Positions 44,578 through 53,680 of a stretch of 64,000 nucleotides of DNA are shown here, piece by piece. The position numbers and the translations under genes are program-made. This DNA is from Arthrobacter sp. Y-9 (GTDB lineage: Bacteria; Actinomycetota; Actinomycetes; Actinomycetales; Micrococcaceae). The notes under the pieces are model-generated. The model saw nothing but the letters and a program-made list of their open reading frames with translations, made no database searches and had not been told where the DNA came from. Where the stretch lies: NCBI RefSeq assembly GCF_029690065.1, contig NZ_CP121463.1, forward strand, positions 2,914,001-2,978,000, given 5' to 3'. Position 1 is the stretch's first letter. Each line of letters opens with the position of its first letter.

Positions 44578-45909
44578 ATGAGCAGCACGCTGAAGAGCAC
44601 CACCGTACCTCTGGGCGAGGACGCCTCCGAGGACGGTCTGGCGGCTTTCCTCGCCGACCCTCATGCCCCCGCCGTCGCACTGAGCTGGATCCGTCGCGGC
44701 TCGGGCCTCCTCGGCTTCGGCGAGGTGACCCGTTTCGAAGTCTCCGGCCCGGAACGTTTCATGCTCGCCGAGCAGTGGTGGCGTTCCCTGTCGCTGACGG
44801 CGCACGTCAACGACCCCCTCGCCCTTCCCGGCACCGGCCCCGCCGCCTTCGGTTCCTTCGCGTTCTCCAAGACGTCCGGCTACGCCTCGCGCCTTGTGGT
44901 GCCCGAACTCGTCATCGGCCAGCGGAACGGCCTGCGCTGGGCGACGCTGTCCACGCTCGCCGACACCGCACCGTCGGAGGACGATGTCCGCGACGCCGTC
45001 AAGCGCCTGCTCCCCCGGACGCAGTCCTCGGACGGCGACGCCGCTCAGCGCCCCGCGCTGAACGCCCCCATCCGCCCGGGCTCGCTGAGCGAAGCGGAGT
45101 GGATGACCGCGGTCGAGGAAGGCGTGGCGCGCATCCGCTCGGGCGCTGTCGAGAAGATCGTCCTGGCCCGCGACGTCGAAGTGGACCTGCCCTCCGCCGT
45201 GGTCCCCGAGAACGTCCTGGCCCGGCTGGCCCGGCAGTACCGCGAATGCTGGACCTACCGCGTGGACGGCTTCGTCGGCGCGACCCCGGAGATGCTCATC
45301 CAGGTGGTGGGCCGCACCGCCCAGGCCCGCGTCCTCGCCGGCACCCTGGACCGCAGGGACGCCGTGGAACGCACGGCGGAGGAGGACGAGACCGCCTACG
45401 CCGAACGCGTGCTCGCCGGTTCGGTGAAGCAGCGCCACGAACACCAGATCGCCATCGATTCCCTGGTCAACGCCCTGGAACCGTTCTCCGAAGCCACCGA
45501 CGCCCACGAGGAACCGTTCATCCTGGAACTGCCCAATGTGTGGCACCTCGCCTCCGATGTGAAGGCCGAGCTCCTGGACGCCGAGGGGCACATCCCGTCC
45601 TCCCTGGCCCTGGTCAACGCCCTTCACCCGACCGCCGCCGTGTGCGGAACGCCTACCCTGCCCGCGGGCGCGATCATCCGCGAACTGGAGCACCTGGACC
45701 GCGGCCCCTACGCCGGACCGGTGGGATGGCTCGACGCCGCCGGGAACGGCGAGTGGGGCATCGGACTGCGCGGTGGGCTCCTGGACGGCTCGACGGCGCG
45801 GCTGTTCGCCGGCTGCGGCGTCGTGGAGGGGTCGGTCCCCGAGTCCGAGCTCGCGGAGACCTGGGCGAAGTTCCGCCCGATGCTGGAAGCCCTCAACGTC
45901 GCGTCCTGA
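44578..45909 (+). CDS. menF: Isochorismate synthase (menaquinone entry)
   Basis: A 443-residue chorismate-binding enzyme. EKIVLARDVEV, FVGATPEMLIQV, AGTLDRR, the NALHPTAAVCGTP signature and the C-terminal GAGIV-like AGCGVVEGS are present. It converts chorismate to isochorismate, the first committed step of menaquinone synthesis; a siderophore role is less likely given the menG/menJ neighbours. The ATG at 44578 lacks a strong ribosome binding site. It is divergent from menG across 135 bases. MenD, the next enzyme in the pathway, lies 4 kb downstream on the opposite strand. Confidence 0.92.
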   Translation: MSSTLKSTTVPLGEDASEDGLAAFLADPHAPAVALSWIRRGSGLLGFGEVTRFEVSGPERFMLAEQWWRSLSLTAHVNDPLALPGTGPAAFGSFAFSKTSGYASRLVVPELVIGQRNGLRWATLSTLADTAPSEDDVRDAVKRLLPRTQSSDGDAAQRPALNAPIRPGSLSEAEWMTAVEEGVARIRSGAVEKIVLARDVEVDLPSAVVPENVLARLARQYRECWTYRVDGFVGATPEMLIQVVGRTAQARVLAGTLDRRDAVERTAEEDETAYAERVLAGSVKQRHEHQIAIDSLVNALEPFSEATDAHEEPFILELPNVWHLASDVKAELLDAEGHIPSSLALVNALHPTAAVCGTPTLPAGAIIRELEHLDRGPYAGPVGWLDAAGNGEWGIGLRGGLLDGSTARLFAGCGVVEGSVPESELAETWAKFRPMLEALNVAS

Positions 45910-46328
45910 GGCGTGACGCCGGGCCCGGTCCACTCCGGGTTTCCCACGGCGTTGGGCGCGGCGACCAGACGCCGAGCGTCGTTTCGCGCGTCGGCTCCCC
46001 CACGCTCCGTTCGTTCGGCGCAAGCCGCGCCGGGCCGCATGCGGGCCGGCCGGCGTCGTCGTTTTCCGAAGCATGTCTTTCGCGTCCGGAATACCGGACA
46101 CAATGGCGAGTCGGATTCCCCACCAGCCTTCGATCTGCGCTTTAGTGATGGGAGTCACATGGCGAGGCGGAGCTGAAGAATTTACCGTCAGGCAACATTC
46201 AAGGCTTGTGCTTCGCGACGCGGCGTTGTCCAATAGTCAATGCAAGTTGACTGTGACGCACCTCTCAATGCGTGACTACACTTAAGCGGACTCAACTCCA
46301 GGTCCCAGCGCAACAAAGGGTAAAAATC
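45910..46328. other. 419-base gene-free region before the amino acid ABC operon
   Basis: No supported gene here. The first half (to about 46050) is GC-rich and non-coding, with a low-complexity CGTTCGTTCGGCG-like patch. The second half is AT-richer and should carry the ABC operon promoter. An inverted repeat AGTCAA (46234-46239) / TTGACT (46246-46251) lies 78 bases before the first ABC gene, and TACACT at 46276-46281 is a possible -10. Confidence 0.5.
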
Positions 46329-47288
46329 ATGATGTTCAACCGCTCCCTCTTCGGTAGCACCAAGGTCAAGACGGCAGCCGTACTGGCCATCGGCGCGCTG
46401 GCACTCTCCGCCTGCACCAATGCCTCCGAGACGGCAGACAACGGTTCCAAGCCGTCCTCCGGCTCCTCCAGCGCTGCGACGTTCGATCCCAGCACCGTCC
46501 AGAAGGATGACGCCCTCGCCGCCAAGGTCCCGGCCGCCATCAAGTCCAAGGGCACCCTGGTGGTCGGCTCCGACACCAGCTACGCACCGGCGGAGTTCCT
46601 CGACGCGGACGGTCAGACCCCGATCGGCTACGACGTCGACATCGCCAAGGCCATCGGCGCGAAGCTCGGGCTGAAGGTCCAGGTCCAGACCGCTGAGTTC
46701 ACCGGCATCCTCCCCGCGCTCGGCCCCAAGTACGACCTGGGCATCTCCTCCTTCACCATCAACAAGGAGCGCCTCCAGGCCGTCAACATGGTCAGCTACT
46801 TCAAGGCCGGCACCACCTGGGCCGTCAAGAAGGGCAACCCCAAGGGCTTCAGCCTGGATGACGTCTGCGGCAAGTCCATCGGCGTCCAGACCGGCACCGT
46901 CCAGGAGGACCCGGATCTGAAGGACCGCAACAAGAAGTGCGTTGACGCCGGCAAGAAGCCGATCGACATCGTGACCCTGAAGAACCAGACGGACGTCACC
47001 ACCCGTCTGGTGAACGGCTCCATCGACGCGATGGCCGCCGACTCCCCCATCATCGGCTACGCGCTGACCCAGACCAACGGTCAGCTCGAGAAGATCGGTG
47101 ACATCTACGACGCCGCTCCCCAGGGCGTGACCGTGGCCAAGGCGGACACCGCTCTGGCGACCCTGGTCCAGGACACCCTGAACAGCCTCATCGCGGACGG
47201 CTCCTACAAGAAGATCCTCGACGCCTGGGGCAACTCCGAAGGTGCGATCACCAAGTCCGAGCTGAACCCGGCTCCGGCCGCGTCCTGA
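46329..47288 (+). CDS. Amino acid ABC transporter substrate-binding lipoprotein
   Basis: A 319-residue solute-binding protein of the family 3 (polar amino acid) type. A lipoprotein signal ends in LALSAC with lipidated C29, then a Ser-rich linker. The mature domain shows TLVVGSDTSYAPAEFLD, IGYDVDIAKAIGAKLG and the GKSIGVQTGT hinge segment. The ATG at 46329 has AAAGGG upstream. It is followed by permease and ATPase genes, so it is the receptor of a complete importer. Substrate is probably a polar or charged amino acid; not more can be said. Confidence 0.93.
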   Translation: MMFNRSLFGSTKVKTAAVLAIGALALSACTNASETADNGSKPSSGSSSAATFDPSTVQKDDALAAKVPAAIKSKGTLVVGSDTSYAPAEFLDADGQTPIGYDVDIAKAIGAKLGLKVQVQTAEFTGILPALGPKYDLGISSFTINKERLQAVNMVSYFKAGTTWAVKKGNPKGFSLDDVCGKSIGVQTGTVQEDPDLKDRNKKCVDAGKKPIDIVTLKNQTDVTTRLVNGSIDAMAADSPIIGYALTQTNGQLEKIGDIYDAAPQGVTVAKADTALATLVQDTLNSLIADGSYKKILDAWGNSEGAITKSELNPAPAAS

Positions 47289-47319
47289 TCCGCTCTCTCC
47301 CCAGAAGCTCAGGTAGATC

Positions 47320-48249
47320 ATGAGTCACAAAGACGACGCACCGGTGCTGAATCATTCAGTGCCGGTGCGGCACCCCGGGCGCATCGTCAGTGCGGTCATC
47401 ATCATCGGCGTGGTCGTCGCGGTCCTGGTGAACATCTTCACCAACAAGGAATTCCACTGGGACGTGGTCGGCAAGTACATCCTCGACGTCAAGGTCGTGC
47501 AGGGTGTGGGCTGGACGCTGCTCCTGACGGTGGCGTCCATGGCCATCGCGATCGTCCTCGCCATCATCCTGGCGATCATGCGGCAATCCGACAATCCGGT
47601 GCTCCGCTGGTCCTCGTGGTTCTGGGTGTGGTTCTTCCGCGGCACCCCGGTGTACACCCAGTTGATCTTCTGGGGCCTGTTCGCAGTGCTCTACCCGAAG
47701 ATCAGCGCGGGCATCCCCTACGGGCCCCAGTGGTTCAGCATCGACACCTCGACGGTGATCACCGCGACCGTGGCCGCCATCCTCGGTCTTGGTCTGAATG
47801 AATCCGCCTACCTGGCGGAGATCTTCCGTGCCGGCTTGAAGTCCGTGGACAAGGGCCAGATGGAGGCCGCTCAGGCGCTCGGCATGTCCAACGGCAAGAT
47901 CATGTGGCGCATCGTCCTGCCGCAGGCCATGCGCATCATCGTGCCCCCCACCGGCAACGAGACCATCGGCATGCTGAAGACCACCTCCCTGGTCCTCGCC
48001 GTGCCGTTCACCCTCGACCTGACGTTCGTCACGAACGCCCTGGCAAACCGTCTCTACCTCCCGGTTCCGCTGCTCATCGTCGCGGCGATCTGGTACCTGC
48101 TCATCACCAGCATCCTCATGGTGGGTCAGCACTACCTCGAGAAGTACTACGGCCGAGGCGTCGACGGAGGCGCGCCCCAGGTGATCAATCCGGACGCGCT
48201 CAAGGCCCAGATGCTGGCCGAGGGTGCCCCGCGAATGTCCGGACAGTGA
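47320..48249 (+). CDS. Amino acid ABC transporter permease
   Basis: A 309-residue membrane protein with about five to six helices. The EAA loop ([21 protein letters not shown] region) and [12 protein letters not shown] and [10 protein letters not shown] motifs are those of HisM/GlnP-type permeases. Only one permease gene is present, so the channel is likely a homodimer. It has a longer periplasmic loop after the third helix than minimal members. ATG at 47320 lies 31 bases after the binding protein gene, and the ATPase gene follows 11 bases downstream. Confidence 0.93.
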   Translation: MSHKDDAPVLNHSVPVRHPGRIVSAVIIIGVVVAVLVNIFTNKEFHWDVVGKYILDVKVVQGVGWTLLLTVASMAIAIVLAIILAIMRQSDNPVLRWSSWFWVWFFRGTPVYTQLIFWGLFAVLYPKISAGIPYGPQWFSIDTSTVITATVAAILGLGLNESAYLAEIFRAGLKSVDKGQMEAAQALGMSNGKIMWRIVLPQAMRIIVPPTGNETIGMLKTTSLVLAVPFTLDLTFVTNALANRLYLPVPLLIVAAIWYLLITSILMVGQHYLEKYYGRGVDGGAPQVINPDALKAQMLAEGAPRMSGQ

Positions 48250-48260
48250 GGCTCGAGACA

Positions 48261-49034
<774 letters not shown>

Positions 49035-49050
49035 CGCGACCTTCTCCTCT

Positions 49051-49122
49051 GATCGACTGCTCCATAGGAAGTCGTTTTCCCGGAATTTCCGGGGATTCCG
49101 GCATCGTATGGAGCAGTCGATC
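49051..49122. repeat. Intergenic palindrome family A, copy 3
   Basis: The arm 49051-49074 (beginning GATCGACTGCTCCATAG) pairs with 49101-49122 apart from a few positions near its inner end. The middle contains a small CCGGAA/TTCCGG dyad. It lies between the convergent ABC ATPase and lipoprotein genes. Confidence 0.85.
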
Positions 49123-49135
49123 GGCGTTTAAGGAG

Positions 49136-49774
49136 TCACCACGACGCCGGGCAGGCGATGTCACCGGCCGGGATGACCGGCTTGCGCACGCCCTCCGCTC
49201 CGGCGACGGCGACCGTGAGACGGAGGCACACGGCGTCGCGCCCGTGGACGAGGAAGCCGCCCGGCCACCAGGTGTAGGGCGTCACGGAAGTCGGGCATGC
49301 GGTGAAGGTGATCGAGGTGTTGCCCTCGCGGGCGCCGTACTGCGCCACGAGGCCGACCTTTGCCTGCTGGTCCGGCGCCACGGTCACCGTGACAGTGCGG
49401 CCGGCCCGCACGAAGAACGGGTCCTTCATCCACTGGACAGCTCCATCGAACTGCGGGGTGGCCGCGCCGGAGAAGTTGTCCCGGATGAAGAGCGGGTCGA
49501 GGGAGATCACCTGGCGGGTCGGGTCGAAGCCCCTGGCGTCCGTCTGGCCCTGCCGGCAGCCGGCGTCGTAGTGACCGGCGGGCGGGGCGGCGCTGGTGGC
49601 GACCGGCGTCGCGCTGTCCGACGACGACGGCGGCGGCGCACTCCGCGCGGTTGACGCACCATCCGGCGCGCCCGCCGGAGTGCATCCCGTCAGCGTCCCG
49701 ACGACGACGAGCGCCGCCGAGAGTATGGGTCGTCCGATCCCTGAGGCGCTCCACCCCCTTGCTCCCCCGAACAT
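49136..49774 (-). CDS. Hypothetical lipoprotein between two family A palindromes
   Basis: A 212-residue predicted lipoprotein. The signal ends in LTGC with lipidated C31, and a Ser/Thr/Ala/Pro-rich linker runs to about residue 65. The mature domain (from HYDAGCRQGQTDARGF) has four cysteines likely to form disulfides and several short strands, suggesting a small beta-rich extracellular domain. No family is recognised. The ATG at 49774 fits the lipobox. Palindrome A3 lies 14 bases past its stop and A4 67 bases before its start, so the gene is bracketed by two copies of one repeat family. Confidence 0.75.
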   Translation of the reverse strand: MFGGARGWSASGIGRPILSAALVVVGTLTGCTPAGAPDGASTARSAPPPSSSDSATPVATSAAPPAGHYDAGCRQGQTDARGFDPTRQVISLDPLFIRDNFSGAATPQFDGAVQWMKDPFFVRAGRTVTVTVAPDQQAKVGLVAQYGAREGNTSITFTACPTSVTPYTWWPGGFLVHGRDAVCLRLTVAVAGAEGVRKPVIPAGDIACPASW

Positions 49775-49796
49775 GCCCCCAGGTTACGCCGCCGCT

Positions 49797-49826
49797 CCGG
49801 CTCCCGGAACCCCGGCTCCCGGAACC
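49797..49826. repeat. 15-bp tandem duplication
   Basis: CCGGCTCCCGGAACC occurs twice in tandem (49797-49811 and 49812-49826), followed by a degenerate third unit. It lies just upstream of the lipoprotein gene and next to palindrome A4. Confidence 0.8.
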
Positions 49827-49840
49827 CCGGATCCCACCCC

Positions 49841-49910
49841 ATCGACTGCTCCATACGATGCCGAAACACCCGGAAATCCGGGAAAAACGACATCGTATGG
49901 AGCAGTCGAT
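49841..49910. repeat. Intergenic palindrome family A, copy 4
   Basis: ATCGACTGCTCCATACGATG (49841-49860) pairs perfectly with 49891-49910 (20 bp). The middle carries its own perfect CCCGGA/TCCGGG hairpin (49869-49882), so the element is a nested double hairpin. It ends 14 bases past the menD stop. Confidence 0.9.
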
Positions 49911-49923
49911 CGGAAGAGCGAGG

Positions 49924-51582
49924 TCAGAGTGCTGCGCGGATGCGGGCGTGGAGGTCCCGGAGGCCGCCGCGCGAGCACCGGACCTCCAGCACGCTGCGGC
50001 CCCGCACCGGTTCCGCCAGGGCCGCGTCGAGTTCCGCCGTCGTCGTCACGGCGCGGTGCGGCACCCCGTAGGCGGCGGCCAGCGCGTCGAGGCGGACGGT
50101 GTGCGGGGTGCCGAAGAGGCGTTCGACGGCGGGCTCGTAGCCCCCGCGCAGCCCGCCGTGCTCGAGGGTGCTGAAGATCGCGCCGCCCTGGTCGTTGAGG
50201 ACCACCACGCGCAGATCCGGCTCCTCCTCCCCCGCGCCGAGGAAGAGGCCACCGGCGTCGTGCAGGAAGGTCACGTCACCGCAGAGCAGCGTGGTCTCGC
50301 GGCCCGACCCCAGGGCCACGCCGACCGCCGTCGAGGTCATGCCGTCGATCCCGGCGAGGCCCCGGTTGGCGTGGACCGTGGCCAGGGGTTCCCGCGTGGG
50401 AGCGGCGGCCAGGTCGGCGTCGCGGATGCCGTTGGACGAGCCGAGCACGAGCTGCCCCCGGGCCGCCGCCCACACCGCCGCGGCGACGGCAGGCCCGGTG
50501 AGTCCGGGTTCCCCGGCGAGCACCTGCTCGATGCCGTGCTGGGCCTTCTCCCCCGCCAGCAGCCAGGTGTCGAGCCAGCCCTCCGGCGCACGCCCGGCGA
50601 ACTCGGAAAGCTCCCGCAGCGTCGCGACCGGGCGTTCGAGGCGTCGTCCCGGCTGGTACCAGGCCACGGGGACCGGCTCGTAGAGCGCCAGCGGGATGTC
50701 CTGGCGTGCGAGGAGCGCGGTGACGGGACGCGACAGCGTCGGGCGCCCGAACACCACCACCCGTTCCAGCGGCTCGGCGGACTCTGGGCCGAAGCGGTCC
50801 AGCAGGAGCCGGTACGGCCCCACGGCGTTCGGACCGAAGCGCGCGTTGGAACTCGGCTCCGCAGCCAGCGGCAGCCCGTGGGTGCGGGCGAACGCCTCGG
50901 CGATCGGCCCGGCGTCGTGCCCGGCCAGCACCAGGGTGCGGTGTTCGGCGAGGCCGTCCGGGGCGTCGTAGTGGATCGGCGCGGGGTCCGGGGCGAAGTG
51001 GAACGGCCGGCGCTCGGAGACGGCGGGGAACTCCGCGTCCGCGCCGGGCAGGAGGGGGTCGCGGAACGCGAGATTCACCTGGACCGGGCCTGGCGGCAGC
51101 TCCTCGAAGGCGCCGGTCGCGGCGCTCAGGGCGGTCCGGACACCGCGCTGTGGGTCGTCCCCGGCGGGCACGTCCACGGCGAACCGCGCATGCTCCCCGA
51201 ACAGATCCATCTGCTCCGTGGTCTGGCTGGCGCCGGTGCCGCGCAGTTCCAGGGGCCGGTCGGCGGAGAGCACCACGAGCGGCGCCGCGACATGGTCGGC
51301 CTCCATGACAGCCGGCAGAAGGTTGCCCACGGCGGTCCCGGACGTCACGACGACGGCGGCAGGGGCCCCGCTGCCCAGGATCACGCCCAGCGCGGTGAAG
51401 GCCGCCGCGCGCTCGTCGATGCGCACGTGCAGGGTGATGCGTCCCTCGGCTTCCGCTTCCGCGAGCGCATACGCGAGCGGCGCCGACCGCGAGCCCGGTG
51501 AGACGGCCACGTGCCGCACACCGCCGTCGAGCAGTTCAGCGACGACGATCCGGGCGGAGGCGAGGGCGGAGAGCTCAGTCAC
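49924..51582 (-). CDS. menD: 2-succinyl-5-enolpyruvyl-6-hydroxy-3-cyclohexene-1-carboxylate synthase MenD
   Basis: A 552-residue thiamine diphosphate enzyme that joins 2-oxoglutarate-derived succinic semialdehyde to isochorismate in menaquinone synthesis. VAVSPGSRSAPLAYAL near residue 25 and RIDERAAAF are MenD signatures, and the ThDP/Mg site is GDVTFLHD...LNDQGG. The length fits MenD. The GTG at 51582 lies exactly 6 nt after a TACACT box with no ribosome binding site, indicating a leaderless mRNA; an upstream ATG in the same frame is not supported. It follows no other men gene directly and is divergent from the kdp operon. Confidence 0.94.
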   Translation of the reverse strand: MTELSALASARIVVAELLDGGVRHVAVSPGSRSAPLAYALAEAEAEGRITLHVRIDERAAAFTALGVILGSGAPAAVVVTSGTAVGNLLPAVMEADHVAAPLVVLSADRPLELRGTGASQTTEQMDLFGEHARFAVDVPAGDDPQRGVRTALSAATGAFEELPPGPVQVNLAFRDPLLPGADAEFPAVSERRPFHFAPDPAPIHYDAPDGLAEHRTLVLAGHDAGPIAEAFARTHGLPLAAEPSSNARFGPNAVGPYRLLLDRFGPESAEPLERVVVFGRPTLSRPVTALLARQDIPLALYEPVPVAWYQPGRRLERPVATLRELSEFAGRAPEGWLDTWLLAGEKAQHGIEQVLAGEPGLTGPAVAAAVWAAARGQLVLGSSNGIRDADLAAAPTREPLATVHANRGLAGIDGMTSTAVGVALGSGRETTLLCGDVTFLHDAGGLFLGAGEEEPDLRVVVLNDQGGAIFSTLEHGGLRGGYEPAVERLFGTPHTVRLDALAAAYGVPHRAVTTTAELDAALAEPVRGRSVLEVRCSRGGLRDLHARIRAAL

Positions 51583-51588
51583 CAGACC

Positions 51589-51594
51589 AGTGTA
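51589..51594 (-). promoter_or_regulatory. -10 element of menD (leaderless)
   Basis: TACACT on the minus strand, ending 6 nt before the GTG start. This places the transcription start on or next to the first base of the start codon. Confidence 0.55.
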
Positions 51595-51658
51595 GTGAGC
51601 GGCTTCGGGCACGCTCACGCCGCGCCGTCGCCGCTCTCGCGCGCCCCGGGCGATACCC

Positions 51659-51819
51659 GCGTAAAGGAAGTGCAAAGGTTCCCTCCCGGCGCATCAAGGA
51701 AGCGTAAAAGGCGGCGTCAACGGCCCCGCACAGGACTTCACTGAAGGGGTGGGCCGCGGCGCGGTCCGGGGTGCGGTGTGAACCGCACCCAGTGCGAATG
51801 GTCCGCCCGCACCGGGCGG
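51659..51819 (+). promoter_or_regulatory. kdp leader: repeated boxes and two hairpins
   Basis: GCGTAAAGG (51659-51667) and GCGTAAAAGG (51702-51711) are near direct repeats 43 bases apart, candidates for KdpE binding. Downstream, GGGTGCGGT (51769-51777) pairs perfectly with 51782-51790 around GTGA, and CCGCCCG (51803-51809) with CGGGCGG (51813-51819). GAAAGGAACG then precedes the first ATG. The hairpins may shape the mRNA leader. I see no known riboswitch. Confidence 0.5.
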
Positions 51820-51834
51820 CGAAAGGAACGTGAG

Positions 51835-51930
51835 ATGGACGACGTGATCGCGGTGGGGGTCTTCGTGCTCCTGTCCGGCGCCATGGTCTGGCTGGCCAGT
51901 GCGATCGACAAGGTGGTGGGACGGAAATGA
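51835..51930 (+). CDS. 31-residue membrane peptide ahead of kdpF
   Basis: A tiny ORF (starts MDDVIAVGVFVLL, ends GRK) with one transmembrane helix and a positively charged C-terminus. AAAGGAACG at suitable distance gives it a ribosome binding site. Its stop overlaps the kdpF start as ATGA, so it is translationally coupled and part of the kdp operon. Small single-helix ORFs at this place occur in other kdp operons but have no name I know. It may stabilise the pump like KdpF or serve as a leader. Confidence 0.75.
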   Translation: MDDVIAVGVFVLLSGAMVWLASAIDKVVGRK

Positions 51931-52040
51931 CCGTCGACGTCCTGGTCTGGGCCCTCCTGGGGCTGGTGGCGGCTGCGCTGCTGGTCTACCTGGTGGTCTC
52001 CCTCATCTCTTCCGACAAGTCTTCCGACAAGGGGCAGTGA
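51927..52040 (+). CDS. kdpF: KdpF, small subunit of the potassium pump
   Basis: A 37-residue single-helix peptide (VWALLGLVAAALLVYLVVSL core), matching KdpF, which stabilises the KdpABC complex in the membrane. It carries a polar SSDK-SSDK tail not needed in the short classical KdpF. It overlaps the small upstream ORF (ATGA) and kdpA (TGATG). Confidence 0.88.
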   Translation: MTVDVLVWALLGLVAAALLVYLVVSLISSDKSSDKGQ

Positions 52041-53680
52041 TGCAGTACTCCTGGCTGTCCTTCCTCACGCAGATCGCCGTTCTGCTCCTGCTCCTGGGGG
52101 TGCTTCACAAGCCCCTGGGTCTCTACCTGCATGCCGCGCTGGAGGGCCGTAAGGACTCCCGCGTGGAGCGGGTCCTCTTCCGCCTGTCCGGAGTGTCCTC
52201 GTCCCGTGAACAGGGCTGGCTCGGGTACACCCGCAGCGTGCTCGCGTTCTCGATCGTCTCCGTCCTGGTGATCTACCTGCTGCTGCGGCTCCAGGGGCTC
52301 TACACGCCCGGCGGCCCGGCCGCGGTGGACCCGTGGACGTCCATGAACACCGCCATCTCGTTCGTCACCAACACGAACTGGCAGGTGTACGTCCCGGAGA
52401 CGACGCTCGGCTTCGGAGCCCAGATGGCCCTGCTGGCCGTGCAGAACTTCCTCTCCGCGGCGGTCGGCATCTGTGTGGCCGTGGCCCTCATGCGCGGCCT
52501 CACCCGCTTCGGCACCAGCCACCTGGGCAACTTCTGGGCCGACCTGGTCCGGATCACCCTCCGGGTGCTGCTTCCCCTCGCTGTGGTCGGCGCGCTCGTG
52601 CTCGTGGTGGCCGGCGTGGTCCAGAACTTCTGGAGCGGCACCGTGACCAACCCCTTCACCGGGGCGTCTCAGACCCTCCCGGGCGGTCCCGTCGCGAGCC
52701 AGGAGGCCATCAAGCTCCTGGGCACCAACGGCGGCGGCTACTTCAACGCCAACTCCTCCCACCCGTTCGAGAACCCGAACTCCTTCACCTCCCTCTTCGA
52801 GGTGTTCCTCATCCTCCTGATCCCCTCGGCGCTGCCGTATGTCTTCGGGCGCATGGCCGGCGACGCCCGTCAGGGCTACACGGTGCTCGGTGTGATGGGC
52901 GGCCTCTGGGCCCTCACGACGACGGCGATGGCCTGGGCTCTGGCCGCTTTCCCGGGTGCCGGCGAGGGTCTGGAGCAGCGCTTCGGCCCGGCGGCGAGCG
53001 GTGTGTTCGCCTCCGCCACCACGCTGACGTCCACGGGCGCCGTGAACGCGGCGCACGACTCCCTGCCACCCCTGGCCGGTGGCCTGGCCATGGTCAACAT
53101 GATGCTGGGCGAAGTGGCTCCGGGCGGGGTGGGGTCCGGGCTGTACGGCATGCTGGTGATCGCCGTGGTCACGGTGTTCCTGGCCGGGCTCATGGTCGGC
53201 CGCACGCCCGAGTACCTGGGCAAGAAGGTCCAGGCCCGGCACATGACGCTCGCCGCGCTGTACCTCCTGGTGGTGCCCGTCCTGGTCCTGGTCCTGTCCG
53301 GCATCGCCGTGCTCGTCCCGGGGATCCTCTCCCAGGCGCCGGCCCAGGGACCCCACCAGTTCAGCGAGGTCCTGTACGCCTTCACCTCCGGCGCCAACAA
53401 CAACGGCTCGGCGTTCGGAGGCATCACGAGCTCGGGTCCGGCGCTGTCCACCATGCTCGGCATCGCCATGTGGCTCGGGCGCTTCGTGGGCATCGTGCTG
53501 GTGCTCGCGCTGGCAGGCGCGTTCGTCACCCAGCCCCGCGTTCCGGCGTCGGCCGGCACGCTTCCCACCCACGGCGGCTTGTTCGCCGTCATGCTCAGCA
53601 CCGTCGCGGTCCTGCTGACCGCGCTCAACTACCTCCCAGCGCTCGCGCTGGGCCCGCTCGCAGAAGGCACCCTGTCATGA
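52040..53680 (+). CDS. kdpA: Potassium-transporting ATPase channel subunit KdpA
   Basis: A 546-residue membrane protein related to potassium channels. Four filter-like loops are visible: [39 protein letters not shown] and [12 protein letters not shown]. It selects K+ and passes it to KdpB. The ATG at 52040 overlaps the kdpF stop; the upstream in-frame ATG is inside kdpF and rejected. The stop overlaps kdpB (ATGA). Confidence 0.97.
   Translation: MQYSWLSFLTQIAVLLLLLGVLHKPLGLYLHAALEGRKDSRVERVLFRLSGVSSSREQGWLGYTRSVLAFSIVSVLVIYLLLRLQGLYTPGGPAAVDPWTSMNTAISFVTNTNWQVYVPETTLGFGAQMALLAVQNFLSAAVGICVAVALMRGLTRFGTSHLGNFWADLVRITLRVLLPLAVVGALVLVVAGVVQNFWSGTVTNPFTGASQTLPGGPVASQEAIKLLGTNGGGYFNANSSHPFENPNSFTSLFEVFLILLIPSALPYVFGRMAGDARQGYTVLGVMGGLWALTTTAMAWALAAFPGAGEGLEQRFGPAASGVFASATTLTSTGAVNAAHDSLPPLAGGLAMVNMMLGEVAPGGVGSGLYGMLVIAVVTVFLAGLMVGRTPEYLGKKVQARHMTLAALYLLVVPVLVLVLSGIAVLVPGILSQAPAQGPHQFSEVLYAFTSGANNNGSAFGGITSSGPALSTMLGIAMWLGRFVGIVLVLALAGAFVTQPRVPASAGTLPTHGGLFAVMLSTVAVLLTALNYLPALALGPLAEGTLS

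Noticed and set aside
45970-46045. GC-rich patch suspected to be another dispersed repeat like the one in cysD
   Set aside because: The resemblance is limited to a few CGTTCGTTC-type strings and could be chance in GC-rich DNA.
52333-53676. A long upstream extension of the kdpB frame
   Set aside because: It overlaps kdpA completely; KdpB starts at 53677 with the usual ATGA overlap.
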